Assembly (NCBI RefSeq): GCF_030252425.1
Contig: NZ_CP126997.1
Location: 20,733 to 84,732, forward strand
Source: Acidisoma sp. PAMC 29798
Lineage (GTDB): Bacteria; Pseudomonadota; Alphaproteobacteria; Acetobacterales; Acetobacteraceae
Direction of reading: 5' to 3'
Length of the DNA stretch: 64,000 nucleotides
The notes below the pieces were generated by a model. That model did not search any database, was not told where the DNA came from, and saw only the letters and a program-made list of their open reading frames with translations. The position numbers were made by a program, and so were the translations under genes. The first letter of the stretch is position 1, and the number at the start of each line of letters is the position of its first letter. Shown in pieces: positions 40,991-49,553 of the stretch.

Positions 40991-41251
40991 CTACCGCTCC
41001 CTCTCCGGCCGGCCGTCACGTACGTGACGGATGATGCGTGAATTGTTTTTCTGCACCCCCTGGCCGGGCGGCTGCTTCGAGCGCTCGGCTTTGTCTTGAC
41101 GTAGCTGACCTTGGTCAACCTCCCGTTGCGTGCGCATTGCACCCTGGGCTTCCTTGGCAGACAAGACCGACTCGATGCTGTCCTTAAAAGCCCGCCGCTC
41201 GCGAGCCTCTCGGACCTTCCGCCGCAGCGAATCCTCTTGTTCCCAACTCAT
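40991..41251 (-). CDS. Small charged protein of the mobilization operon
   Basis: 86 aa from ATG 41251 with AAGGA upstream; an in-frame extension further upstream overlaps the neighbouring gene and is unlikely. The composition is very rich in Arg, Glu and Gln (SLRRKVREARERRAFKDSIE then SVLSAKEAQGAM), predicted helical or disordered. No family recognised. It is sandwiched between a 27-aa membrane peptide and the XRE gene with gaps of 1-2 bases. Confidence 0.65.
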   Translation of the reverse strand: MSWEQEDSLRRKVREARERRAFKDSIESVLSAKEAQGAMRTQREVDQGQLRQDKAERSKQPPGQGVQKNNSRIIRHVRDGRPERER

Positions 41252-41253
41252 AG

Positions 41254-41337
41254 TCAGGGCTTCCTTCTTCGATTGCCCACCAGCCTGTCGAGACAGACGG
41301 CGGCAAGCAGCACCACCACGAAGGCGGCACCACTCAT
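41254..41337 (-). CDS. 27-residue membrane peptide
   Basis: MSGAAFVVVLLAAVCLDRLV plus a basic tail (GNRRRKP). One transmembrane helix with a positively charged C-terminus. It starts 38 bp after the relaxase stop and ends two bases before the next ATG, so it fits exactly into the operon. Short membrane peptides are common in mobilization modules, but no function is known for this one. Confidence 0.5.
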   Translation of the reverse strand: MSGAAFVVVLLAAVCLDRLVGNRRRKP

Positions 41338-41375
41338 GGCCAAGCCATAACGCTATTCTCCACTCGTGCCGTTTC

Positions 41376-44300
41376 CTAACGCTCCATGCCCCGATCGAGG
41401 TCCTTGCTTCGGCTGAGCGTCCGGTCGCGGGCCTGTTCCTGAGCCTTCTCTCGTTGCGCCTGCATCTTCTCCTGCTGCACCTCGCGCGCAAGGGCTGCGC
41501 GCTCCTGCAATTGCGCCAGCTTGGCCTCAGCCTGGGGCCGGACCGTCTCCAGTGCCTCGGCCTCCTCGCGTTCCGCGGGCGGCAGCGCCTTCACTCGCTC
41601 CTCCCGCTTCTTTTCCTCAAGGGCCAGGCGGTGCGCGGCGGATTGCTCGTCGCGCTCGTGTCGGCTCATCACGTCATCAACCCGCACCCCGGTCCGATGG
41701 CCGTATTGGCGCATGGTCCCCATCGCCTTCCACCGCGCGTCCCCCTGGTCTGTGGCGTAATCCCGCTGCCTCCCATAGGTCTCGATCGCACTCTCGGAGT
41801 AGGCGATCCCCTTCCGTATCTCCTCGAGGCGATCGGCAGCGGCGGCATAGGCGGGCGACACCAGCCGTGCCGCATCGGCGACCGTCATGTCGCGGGAAGC
41901 CACCGCATCCCGGTCCCGCGTTCTGTCTGCCTCCGTGGCCCGGCTCAGGCTAAGCCCATCCAGTCGCCGCAGCTCGCGGCGCAGAGCCTGCCGGCGGGCC
42001 TCCTCGGGCTTTTCCCGGACATTGGGTGCCGGCGGAACGTGCGTGGTTTCTGGTGGCCGCTGTGCCCGCGCGCGAGCCAGCTCCACCTTCGCGCGAAGAC
42101 TATCCGCCGCATGCTCCGCCCGCGGAACCGACGGGTCGGCTTTTCCGTCGGCCGGGGAATCCCGGCCCTCTGCACGGTGTCTTTGAGCCGGGTGCCTCTC
42201 TCCCGCGCGCGCGCCCGTCGTGAACGCCGCATCGGGCTCGCGCGTATCGGCTGGGCGCCCATCGGCCGGGTGCCCCTCGGTAGATTGCGCATCTGCCGGA
42301 CGCTCCCGCACCACCTTGGACACCACGATCTCGCTCCGCGGCACGAGCCCGCGCCGCTCCGCGTAATCGAGCGTCGTCTCCTTGGCGTTGGAGCGGCTCA
42401 GCCGCCCGGTGAGCGCGGCGAGGTCGCAGAACTCATCCCGACCGGCATAGAGCGTCACCTCGGCCCTGTGCCGGGTCATGCCGACATAGGCGAGATGCCG
42501 ATCCATAGTCTCCGAAGCGAGCACGAACGCCCGATCGACGGTCGCCCCCTGCGACTTGTGGATGGTCGTGGCATAGCCGTGATCGACCGCCCGGTAGTGC
42601 TGCGCATCGATCGTCACCACCCTCCCCGGCAGCCTGCCCTCAGTATCCAGACGCACCCGCAAACCGCCCTCCTCCGCGCGCTCGACCGTACCCAACATGC
42701 CGTTCTTCACGCCGAGGGTCCGGTCGTTCTCGAGGAACACCAACCGATCGCCCGCCGCGAACCGCCGCTCCCCGTCATTCGTCAAAAACGCGACCTCATC
42801 CGTCAGCGCGCCCTGTGCCTGCCGGGCCTCTCGGATATCGTCATTGAGCGCCCGCACATCGGCACGGCGATGCGCCAGCACGATCCGGCTGCTGTCGGGA
42901 TGGGCCGCCCGATCCGCTATCACGTCGCGGACGATCGCCGCCCGCGCCTGGTCGCGATCCTCGGCGAAGCGAACCGCGCCATGGGCGTCATAAGCGGCCA
43001 GGCCCTCCGCCGTCCGGTTGCGACCAAAAGCGACGGAGGCCTCCCTCTGCCAACCCTCTTCCTGTCGGCGTACGCCCTCGAGCTCCGCAAAGCCGATGCG
43101 ATCCGCGATCGCCCGGAAGGCCGCCCCCGCATTGATCGGCTGCAACTGCTCGGGATCGCCCACCAGCACCAGCTTCGCGCCGGCCTGATCCACCGCCGCC
43201 ACGAAGCGCGCGAGCTGCGCCGAGGACACCATGCCGGCCTCGTCGATGACGAAGACATCGCCCCGCTTGAGCACATCATGGCCGCGCTTCCAGCTCAGCT
43301 CCCAGGACGCCAGGGTGCGCGACGGAATACCGGAGGACTGCTCCAGGCCCTCGGCCGCCTTCCCCGCCAAGGCGGCGCCATAGACGCGGCGCATGGTGCC
43401 ATCGCCGTTCCAGGCCGTCTGTGCCGCCGCCAGCATCGTGCTTTTGCCCGCGCCCGCCAGGCCGACGACCGCGGCGATGCGCTCCGGCCCCGTTACATGT
43501 CGCACCGCTTCCTGCTGTTCCTCCGAGAGGGTTCTGTGGGTCGCGAGGCTCGCCTCCGTTAGGACGCGTTGCGTGCCACGCCCGAGCATCCCCGCCTGCG
43601 GCGCCGCCATCCGGTCGGCCCTCTCAGCCATGTCGCGCTCGATCTGGAATTGCGCCTGGGTGGTGTAGCGCGCCAGCTGCACGACATGGCCTGTGGCCCC
43701 CCCGGCGTCTCGCTGCTCGGGTTGCAGCTCCAGCAAAGCCGGGCTCGCCATCACCCGCGCAAACGCCGCCTGGAATCGGTCGGGCTGATCGATATAGCGA
43801 TGCAGCGCCCGCGCCACATCGTGGCGGTCGAAGACGCTCTTCTCATCCGTCAGGATCGACAAGACCTCCTCCGGCCGCTCCCGGATCCGGGCGGCATTCC
43901 GTCGCGCGGCCTCTGCATCGATCCTCTTGCGTTCGACGGCCCCGCCGCGTCGCGTTACCCCGGTCGCATGCACACCGACATGCTGCGTCGGCTCGATCTC
44001 CAAGCCCCGCTCCAAATGGCTGCGATGGTCGACGCGCACATCGAGGTTCGCTCGTGCCAGAGCGTGATTGACCTGCTCCTCCCACGCCTGGCGGATCGTG
44101 CGGAGCTGCATCTGCGACGTCGGCCGGTCCTTCGACAGCAATCGTTTATTGTCCCATTCCAGCTGGGTCTTCTTGCCCAGGCCCTCCGGCGTGACTTGGC
44201 GCGTCGTCATCAGCAGATGCGCATGCCGGTTGCGCAGATCCTTGCCCTCATGCGGCTGATGGATCGCGACATCGACGGCGGCCCCGTAGCGATCGGCCAG

Positions 44301-44672
44301 GCCCTGCGCGAACCCGCGTGTCAGTTCCAGCCGCTGCGCGTCGTCCAGCTCATGCGGCAAGGCCAGGACGAACTCTCGCGCCGTGCGCGCATCCGACCGC
44401 TTCTCGGCGAACTCCGCCGCGTTCCACAACGCCGCGCGATCCCGCGCCCAATCCGTCGACGGTGACGCCGTCGGCGCGGATCCCGGTTGGCCCGCCATCC
44501 CGCGCGGCAGCACGATCTCCGTATAATCGATGCCGCGCCGGCCAGTATAGGCATGCGTGACGCCGTCGCGGTCATTGGTGAGAGCCTCGCCGGCACGATA
44601 CGCGGCGGCGGCAACAGCGCTGCGTCCCTGGGTGCGGCAGACGGGTTTCATGCTCAGGTGGTAGATCGCCAT
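41376..44672 (-). CDS. traA: MobQ-type relaxase-helicase (TraA/MobA family)
   Basis: 1098 aa from ATG 44672 (MAIYHLSMKPV, the family's usual start). The N-terminal MobA/MobL relaxase (~1-240) nicks one strand at oriT; Tyr residues in the first 25 aa and the metal-binding histidines in HQPHEGKDLRNRHAHLLMTT (~138-157) are present. A RecD-like helicase follows with Walker A VVGLAGAGKSTML (~400-412), DEAGMVSSAQLARFV and TIHKSQGATVDRAFVLASE. The last ~200 residues are a charged coiled coil. oriT lies just upstream, between this gene and the divergent transfer operon. Confidence 0.92.
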   Translation of the reverse strand: MAIYHLSMKPVCRTQGRSAVAAAAYRAGEALTNDRDGVTHAYTGRRGIDYTEIVLPRGMAGQPGSAPTASPSTDWARDRAALWNAAEFAEKRSDARTAREFVLALPHELDDAQRLELTRGFAQGLADRYGAAVDVAIHQPHEGKDLRNRHAHLLMTTRQVTPEGLGKKTQLEWDNKRLLSKDRPTSQMQLRTIRQAWEEQVNHALARANLDVRVDHRSHLERGLEIEPTQHVGVHATGVTRRGGAVERKRIDAEAARRNAARIRERPEEVLSILTDEKSVFDRHDVARALHRYIDQPDRFQAAFARVMASPALLELQPEQRDAGGATGHVVQLARYTTQAQFQIERDMAERADRMAAPQAGMLGRGTQRVLTEASLATHRTLSEEQQEAVRHVTGPERIAAVVGLAGAGKSTMLAAAQTAWNGDGTMRRVYGAALAGKAAEGLEQSSGIPSRTLASWELSWKRGHDVLKRGDVFVIDEAGMVSSAQLARFVAAVDQAGAKLVLVGDPEQLQPINAGAAFRAIADRIGFAELEGVRRQEEGWQREASVAFGRNRTAEGLAAYDAHGAVRFAEDRDQARAAIVRDVIADRAAHPDSSRIVLAHRRADVRALNDDIREARQAQGALTDEVAFLTNDGERRFAAGDRLVFLENDRTLGVKNGMLGTVERAEEGGLRVRLDTEGRLPGRVVTIDAQHYRAVDHGYATTIHKSQGATVDRAFVLASETMDRHLAYVGMTRHRAEVTLYAGRDEFCDLAALTGRLSRSNAKETTLDYAERRGLVPRSEIVVSKVVRERPADAQSTEGHPADGRPADTREPDAAFTTGARAGERHPAQRHRAEGRDSPADGKADPSVPRAEHAADSLRAKVELARARAQRPPETTHVPPAPNVREKPEEARRQALRRELRRLDGLSLSRATEADRTRDRDAVASRDMTVADAARLVSPAYAAAADRLEEIRKGIAYSESAIETYGRQRDYATDQGDARWKAMGTMRQYGHRTGVRVDDVMSRHERDEQSAAHRLALEEKKREERVKALPPAEREEAEALETVRPQAEAKLAQLQERAALAREVQQEKMQAQREKAQEQARDRTLSRSKDLDRGMER

Positions 44673-44696
44673 GGCGTGCAACCACTACCAAGCACT

Positions 44697-44729
44697 GAGT
44701 TGCGGCAGCAACTCGTAAGTGCGCCCTTA
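44697..44729 (+). other. oriT: oriT, RSF1010/MobQ type
   Basis: A perfect hairpin GAGTTGC-GGCA-GCAACTC (44697-44714) is followed directly by GTAAGTGCGCCCTTA (44715-44729), matching the nick-region consensus of RSF1010- and Ti-type plasmids (TAAxTGCGCCCT). It lies between the divergent relaxase and TraD-like genes, where such origins normally sit. The relaxase would cut just after the GCGCCCT core on one strand; which base is inferred from relatives. Confidence 0.85.
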
Positions 44730-44854
44730 GCTCATTGTATTCGCTCGGGTATGTTGTCCTGGCGGATTCAAAAACCCGTGAGGTCGCGCACGCAACGGTT
44801 GCAGATGATCGGGCGGCTGGTTTTGATCGGCATACACGATCAGGGAGCATGCGT

Positions 44855-45295
44855 GTGGCTAAAATCACTGCCGACCAACTCGCCCGGCTACAACAGAAAG
44901 CCGATCAGCATAACGCCAGGCTACAAGCCGCCAAGGCCAGACTGCTCGAGACCGAACGTAAGCTCGACACCCGCCGCAAGATCATCGCCGGCGGTCTGCT
45001 CTTCGATGCCGCGGCCAAGGACAAGCAATGGGCAAAGCATCTGTCGGTGCTGCTCTCCCGCATCGATCGCCCCAATGATAAAGACCCCTTCGAGGGCTGG
45101 AGCATCGCGCAGTACAAGGCGGAGGGCGGCAAGCTCGGTGCGCGGAAGCAGGCAATGCTCGATGCCAATGGCAGCGATGAGGTGCAGCCTGCAGAGGCGC
45201 GGCCTGCAGAGGCGCGAGCAGATGAGGTACGAGCGGATGAGGAGGATGATTTAACGCCAGAAGACGAAAGATCGACAGCAAGCGCCGCTGAGTGA
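44855..45295 (+). CDS. traD: TraD-like conjugal transfer accessory protein
   Basis: 146 aa from GTG 44855, chosen because AGGGAG ends 7 bases before it; ATG 44849 is almost on top of that site. The TraC/TraD-type signature is ERKLDTRRKIIAGGLLFDAA (~34-53) within a helical region. The C-terminus is an acidic repeat (EVQPAEARPAEARADEVRAD), uncommon for the family. It is likely part of the relaxosome or contacts TraG. It is 10 bp before traG, in the same operon. Confidence 0.75.
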   Translation: MAKITADQLARLQQKADQHNARLQAAKARLLETERKLDTRRKIIAGGLLFDAAAKDKQWAKHLSVLLSRIDRPNDKDPFEGWSIAQYKAEGGKLGARKQAMLDANGSDEVQPAEARPAEARADEVRADEEDDLTPEDERSTASAAE

Positions 45296-45305
45296 GGGCC
45301 GGATC

Positions 45306-47879
45306 ATGCGCACCTCATTTGTTCTCGCCGTCTTTTTCCTGACGGCCTTTTCCGTCGCGTCTGGAGCAGCCCGCGCCGATAGCATCGCGGACCTCGCCCG
45401 TCCCTCCTCCACCATCCCCGGCTGCGTCAACGACTGGAACCCGCTCGATCACGTCACCCAGACCTGCGAGGGCAAAGCCGAGGCGCAGATCTGGCAGGAA
45501 CGCGCCACGGCCATCAATACGGCCCGCGATGTCATCACCGACGCCTCTCGCAATCCCGATCATGCCGACCAGCCGGCCGTTCTCAATGCGCTGAGCACTC
45601 TGGCATCCGGCGCCGATGCGATCACGCGCACCTATCATCCAGGTCCCCGCGATCCCGATCCCTTTGCGGCCACCCTCACCTGGATGCGTTTGCGGTTCCA
45701 AGCCTACCAGCTGCCGATCCCCACCCGCCTGGGCGACGGTTTCCGGGAGTTCCTCGGCATCCTCAAAAACCCGGCCCTTCTGCACGTCGAGCGCAACACC
45801 GCCTACGATCGATCCGCCATCCTCGCCGGCGCCCTCAGCGAAGCGGTCACCGACAGCATCGAGCAAGTCGTGCAGGCAACCGACGCCGCCGTCTTGGCCG
45901 CCCATCAAGCGGCAGTCGTCGCCGCCCGCTCCGCAGAAGATGGGGTCTACAATGCCGCAGCCGCCGGCTCCGCCATTCGGGCAGCGGCGGGGGCCGATCA
46001 TGCCGCCCTGGCGGAAGGACAGATCCAGATCCTGGACGAGGTCCTCGCCCGGCATCCTGCGGAATCCGGTTACGCCGCCCGCACCGGCCGCAACCTCGCC
46101 GCAATCCCCAAAGGGCTGCTCGGCCTGGTCGGTCTCTGCGTCTTCCTGGTGGTGATCAGCTTCAAGCAGCGCATGGTCCGCTTTGGCATGCGGAGTGCCT
46201 TGGAGGGCTCGCTGCTCTTCATGGCCGCCGCCATTGTCAGCTGGCTGCCCGTGGTCCTTCTTTTCGCGATCGGCGTCTTACCCGGCGGCATCGTACCGGG
46301 GCTGCTCTGGCTCGCGCTTTTCGGGGTGCTCTTCACCGGCGGTGCCCGTCTTTTGCCGGCACGGCTCCGCAGCGGCTGGTTCTCTTTTCTCAGCCTCTTC
46401 GGCAGCCGCGATACGTCTGCCGGCAGCACCCATGGCACCGCCCGCTTCGGCGAAGCTCAGGACGCCATCGCGGCCGGGCATCTCGCCCCCGCCGCCCCTG
46501 CCGATGCTTTCGTTCTTGGCTGGCTGCGCGGCACCGGCCATCTCGCGGACGGGCGATTCCGCCAGGGTGGTCACATCCTTACCTGCGCCCCAACTGGCGC
46601 CGGCAAAGGCATCGGCGCGGTCATGCCCAATCTGCTCGATTATCCCGGTTCCGCCTTCGTGCTCGACCTCAAGGGCGAGACCTATGCCGTCACCGCCCGC
46701 GCCCGCCGCGACGCCGGACAAGACGTCTTTCTGATCGATCCCTTCGGCATCACCGGCGCGCCGCGGCACGCCATGAACTGGCTGGACGCGCTCGATCCGG
46801 AGGACCCCGATGTCGTCGCCCTCGCCGGGTCGCTCGCGGAGATGCTGGTGGTCTCCTCCGGCAGCGAGCACGACCCGCATTGGAACGACACCGCGCGCGA
46901 GCTGCTGCGTGGTCTGCTGATCTATGTCGCGGGCCTTCCACCGGAACGCCGCTCCATGAGCACGCTGCGCGAGATCGTCACCGCCGCCGAGGACGATTGG
47001 GCGGAGGTTCTCGCCGATATGCTCGCCGACCCGGCGCGCGGCCAGCGCATCGTCGCGCGTGCCGCCACGGCCCATCTCAACCGCCCGGAGAAGGAACGTG
47101 GCTCGGTTCTCTCCACCCTCGTGCGCCACACCGCCTGGCTCGATGATCCCCGTCTGGCCGCCGCCTTCAGCCGGAGTGACTTTGATCTCCGCGATCTCAA
47201 GCGGCGGCGGATGACGGTCTATCTCGCCGTGCCCCCGAACCGCCTTCGCGCCTGCCTCGGTTTTGTGCGCGGCTTCATCGGTCTCGCCCTCGACGCGATG
47301 ACCGCTGTGCAGGGGCATCCGGCTCAGAGCCACCTCGCACAAGGGACCCCATCTCATAGCCAACCCGCGATGCGCGTGGCCTTCTTCCTGGACGAGTTCG
47401 GCCAGCTCGGCCGCATGGACAGTCTCGCCGACAACATCACCCTGCTACGTGGCTACGGCGCCCAGTTCTGGCTCTTCGTGCAGGACCTCTCCCAGCTCAA
47501 AGCGGTCTATCCCCGCTGGCAGAGCTTCCTCGCCAATACCACCCAGCAGTATTTCGGCACGGCGGATTACGACACCGCCCGCTACATCAGCGATGCCCTC
47601 GGCCAGTTCACCATCCGTTACCGCACCACCAGCCAATCTTCCCAAACTGGCTTCAGCACCCGGCCCGGCGGCGGTTCTGCGGGGTCAGGCGAGCACCTCC
47701 AGGGGCGGTCGCTGCTGACGCCGGACGAGGTCATGCGTCTCGGTCCGACCCGGCCGATCGTCATGATCTCCGGCGAGGCCCCTTACCTCCTCGACCGCAT
47801 CGACTACCTCACCGATGCGCCCTATGCCGGCCGCTTCGATCCCAACCCCATGCATGGCGCACAGGAAGCCGCTCAATGA
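45306..47879 (+). CDS. traG: TraG/VirD4 type IV coupling protein with periplasmic N-domain
   Basis: 857-aa inner-membrane ATPase that links the relaxosome to a type IV secretion channel. Walker A CAPTGAGKGIG is at ~427-437 and Walker B VAFFLDEFGQLGRMD at ~690-704. FWLFVQDLSQLKAVY and the NTTQQYFGTAD segment complete the T4CP core. Unlike ordinary TraG (about 650 aa), it begins with a cleavable-looking signal (cut after ~25) and ~230 residues of predicted periplasmic helices before the membrane segments at ~262-350. No mating-pair genes are nearby. Confidence 0.9.
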   Translation: MRTSFVLAVFFLTAFSVASGAARADSIADLARPSSTIPGCVNDWNPLDHVTQTCEGKAEAQIWQERATAINTARDVITDASRNPDHADQPAVLNALSTLASGADAITRTYHPGPRDPDPFAATLTWMRLRFQAYQLPIPTRLGDGFREFLGILKNPALLHVERNTAYDRSAILAGALSEAVTDSIEQVVQATDAAVLAAHQAAVVAARSAEDGVYNAAAAGSAIRAAAGADHAALAEGQIQILDEVLARHPAESGYAARTGRNLAAIPKGLLGLVGLCVFLVVISFKQRMVRFGMRSALEGSLLFMAAAIVSWLPVVLLFAIGVLPGGIVPGLLWLALFGVLFTGGARLLPARLRSGWFSFLSLFGSRDTSAGSTHGTARFGEAQDAIAAGHLAPAAPADAFVLGWLRGTGHLADGRFRQGGHILTCAPTGAGKGIGAVMPNLLDYPGSAFVLDLKGETYAVTARARRDAGQDVFLIDPFGITGAPRHAMNWLDALDPEDPDVVALAGSLAEMLVVSSGSEHDPHWNDTARELLRGLLIYVAGLPPERRSMSTLREIVTAAEDDWAEVLADMLADPARGQRIVARAATAHLNRPEKERGSVLSTLVRHTAWLDDPRLAAAFSRSDFDLRDLKRRRMTVYLAVPPNRLRACLGFVRGFIGLALDAMTAVQGHPAQSHLAQGTPSHSQPAMRVAFFLDEFGQLGRMDSLADNITLLRGYGAQFWLFVQDLSQLKAVYPRWQSFLANTTQQYFGTADYDTARYISDALGQFTIRYRTTSQSSQTGFSTRPGGGSAGSGEHLQGRSLLTPDEVMRLGPTRPIVMISGEAPYLLDRIDYLTDAPYAGRFDPNPMHGAQEAAQ

Positions 47880-48007
47880 GAGTCTATCTGGTCGCGCCCG
47901 CGCCTCTGGGCGCCCTGCTGATCGGCTGGGCCATCGGATGGAGCCTTGGTCTCCTTATCCTCCTGGCCGCCACCCTCGCCCTCGGCTTCGGGGCCGCCTT
48001 TTGGTAG
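47876..48007 (+). CDS. 43-residue membrane protein
   Basis: ATG 47876 overlaps the traG stop (ATGA). The peptide MRVYLVAPAPLGALLIGWAI then GWSLGLLILLAATLALGFGA AFW has one or two hydrophobic helices with Gly-x-Gly patterns. Tight coupling to traG suggests a transfer role; no family recognised. Confidence 0.5.
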   Translation: MRVYLVAPAPLGALLIGWAIGWSLGLLILLAATLALGFGAAFW

Positions 48008-48117
48008 TGCTGGGATGCCTGGCCGACGCCGGTCGTCAGTTCAAAGACAGATTCGATGCGGCGTGCGCGGCGGGTGAATTGCCCGAACGGGGTGTGAACC
48101 TTTGGTCTTTGAAGACT

Positions 48118-48616
48118 TTATCCACAGCGTAAAGTTCAACTTCGTTTAAATTCAATTTAGAGCCTAAATCGGCCAACGATTCCATAGCTTTAAGAGCCGC
48201 ATCCACTAGCAACCGGGCGAGTTACTACTAGTAGGTGGGCGGCCAGATCACTAGCAGGCGGGCGATGATCGCCTAGTAGGCGGGCTGTCCGATCCAAATC
48301 CCTTAGCAAACGGGTGATGTATTCACTAGAAAACGGGCGGAATTGGATCTCTCGATCCAGGATAACAGCCGATTCGAACCATCATGACAGATCCGGACCA
48401 AATTTTCGGGTAGCATTCACTAGCAAACGGGCGGGCCTTGATCGTGCCGCCCCCTTCCTAGGTATCCCAGCGCCCACTTCCTAGGGAATGCGCTGCCCCC
48501 TTTCTAGGGAACCTTCAGCCCGTTTTCTACCGATTGAGGTACGCCCACTTCCTAGAGGATGTCCGTTTACCCGCCCGTTTCCTAGTGATTGGGCTCGATT
48601 CCCTAGTAAGTGGGCG
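48118..48616. other. oriV: Origin of vegetative replication (oriV)
   Basis: Combines a perfect DnaA box TTATCCACA (48118-48126), an AT-rich stretch (48133-48175) suitable for strand opening, and the iteron field at 48206-48616. It lies immediately upstream of a Rep_3-type initiator gene. This is the standard organisation of iteron plasmids. That replication starts here is inferred from the arrangement. Confidence 0.85.
48206..48616. repeat. Fourteen RepA iterons in two orientations
   Basis: 14-bp units with consensus CTAGNARRYGGGCG. Seven direct: 48206, 48228, 48251, 48273, 48303 (TTAG variant), 48326 and 48420. Six inverted: 48448, 48471, 48494, 48517 (ends CTAC), 48542 and 48572. One further direct unit at 48603 lies 50 bp before repA. 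Spacing within each block is about two helical turns (19-30 bp), with a 94-bp gap before the seventh. The direct block is probably the replication iterons. The inverted block overlaps the repA promoter region and may be the autoregulatory operator. Confidence 0.9.
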
Positions 48617-48665
48617 GTCCACTAACTAGTTGCGAGAAGGGCTTGCTAGTGATAGCGTTCTGGCT

Positions 48666-49502
48666 ATGGCGAGTCTCACAGTCCGACAGCAGACGAACTA
48701 TTCTGGGTTCCCAAAAGCGGCTGAACTCATCGAGATAGAAGGCGCCCATGCTCTGGAAGCAAGCGACCGAGCTTTGATGAACACCCTTCTACAGCATGCT
48801 CACGATTCGGGTCGCCTGACGGAGGCTGACGCTGAATGGGAAATTCCCCTCGCCCACCTAAGGACCGCCCAATCCAAGCACGGCTCAAACGACCGAATTA
48901 AGGAAAGCATCCGGCGTATCCGACGGGTCGAGGTAAAGATTGCATACACGACGCCTGAGGGTGAAAATCGTGTCCTTGAAAGCAATCTGCTGAATTTCAC
49001 AGACACCTCAGAAGACGATCACCCGGGTGCGACCGTACAATTCGGCATCCCTAAGCGTCTGAGACTTATCCTTGTCCGGTCCAATCGGTGGGGTCGCATC
49101 AAATGTGAAATCGCCTACGCGATGAGCTCTAAATACGCGATCGCGCTTTACGAAATGGTTAGTCTCCGGGCAAATCTCGATCGCTGTGTCGAGGTTATCG
49201 ATATGGCCAAATTCCGGGAACTTCTGGGAGTGCCCCCGGGTGCGTACGACCGCACTGATAATTTCATCCGGTTCGTCACCTCCCCAGCCGAGCTAGAGGT
49301 CAACGGCCTCAGCGACATGAACGTTAAAATCGAGCTGACCCGCAAACATCCCAGAGCGCCCGCCTACGCGGTCACCATCGCATGGTGGAGGAAGAGCGAG
49401 GAGGAATTCCGGGCTGCTTCCCTGGAGAGGGGGCGGAGCAAGGTGGGGCGGATGGCTCGCTTAAAGGGGCGTGCCGAGACGCCAGTCGTCATCGACGCAT
49501 AG
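48666..49502 (+). CDS. repA: Plasmid replication initiator (Rep_3 superfamily)
   Basis: 278 aa from ATG 48666 (a TTG at 48630 is possible). Two winged-helix domains of the Rep_3 type are expected; visible features are NTLLQHAHDSGRLTEADAEW then EIPLAHLRTAQSKHGSNDRI (first domain), SSKYAIALYEMVSLRANLDR and VIDMAKFRELLGVPPGAYDR (second domain), and TRKHPRAPAYAVTIAWWRKS. RepA would bind the iterons, open the origin with DnaA and repress itself. There is no other rep gene nearby. Confidence 0.87.
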   Translation: MASLTVRQQTNYSGFPKAAELIEIEGAHALEASDRALMNTLLQHAHDSGRLTEADAEWEIPLAHLRTAQSKHGSNDRIKESIRRIRRVEVKIAYTTPEGENRVLESNLLNFTDTSEDDHPGATVQFGIPKRLRLILVRSNRWGRIKCEIAYAMSSKYAIALYEMVSLRANLDRCVEVIDMAKFRELLGVPPGAYDRTDNFIRFVTSPAELEVNGLSDMNVKIELTRKHPRAPAYAVTIAWWRKSEEEFRAASLERGRSKVGRMARLKGRAETPVVIDA

Positions 49503-49553
49503 GTAGATTTTCAAATATTCAGATTTCCACATAGCCAAAAATACGAATATTCG

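Noticed and set aside
41130..43562. 810-aa rightward open frame opposite the relaxase gene
   Set aside because: It is Arg/Pro/Leu-rich with no motif, while the opposite strand carries all relaxase and helicase motifs. It is a GC-rich shadow frame.
46278..47363. 361-aa leftward frame opposite traG
   Set aside because: No recognisable domain; the plus strand encodes the Walker A and B motifs of the coupling protein over the same bases.
48206..48616. Possible CRISPR array
   Set aside because: Units are 14 bp, occur in both orientations, spacers are of irregular length, and the block lies directly before repA with a DnaA box, as expected for iterons.
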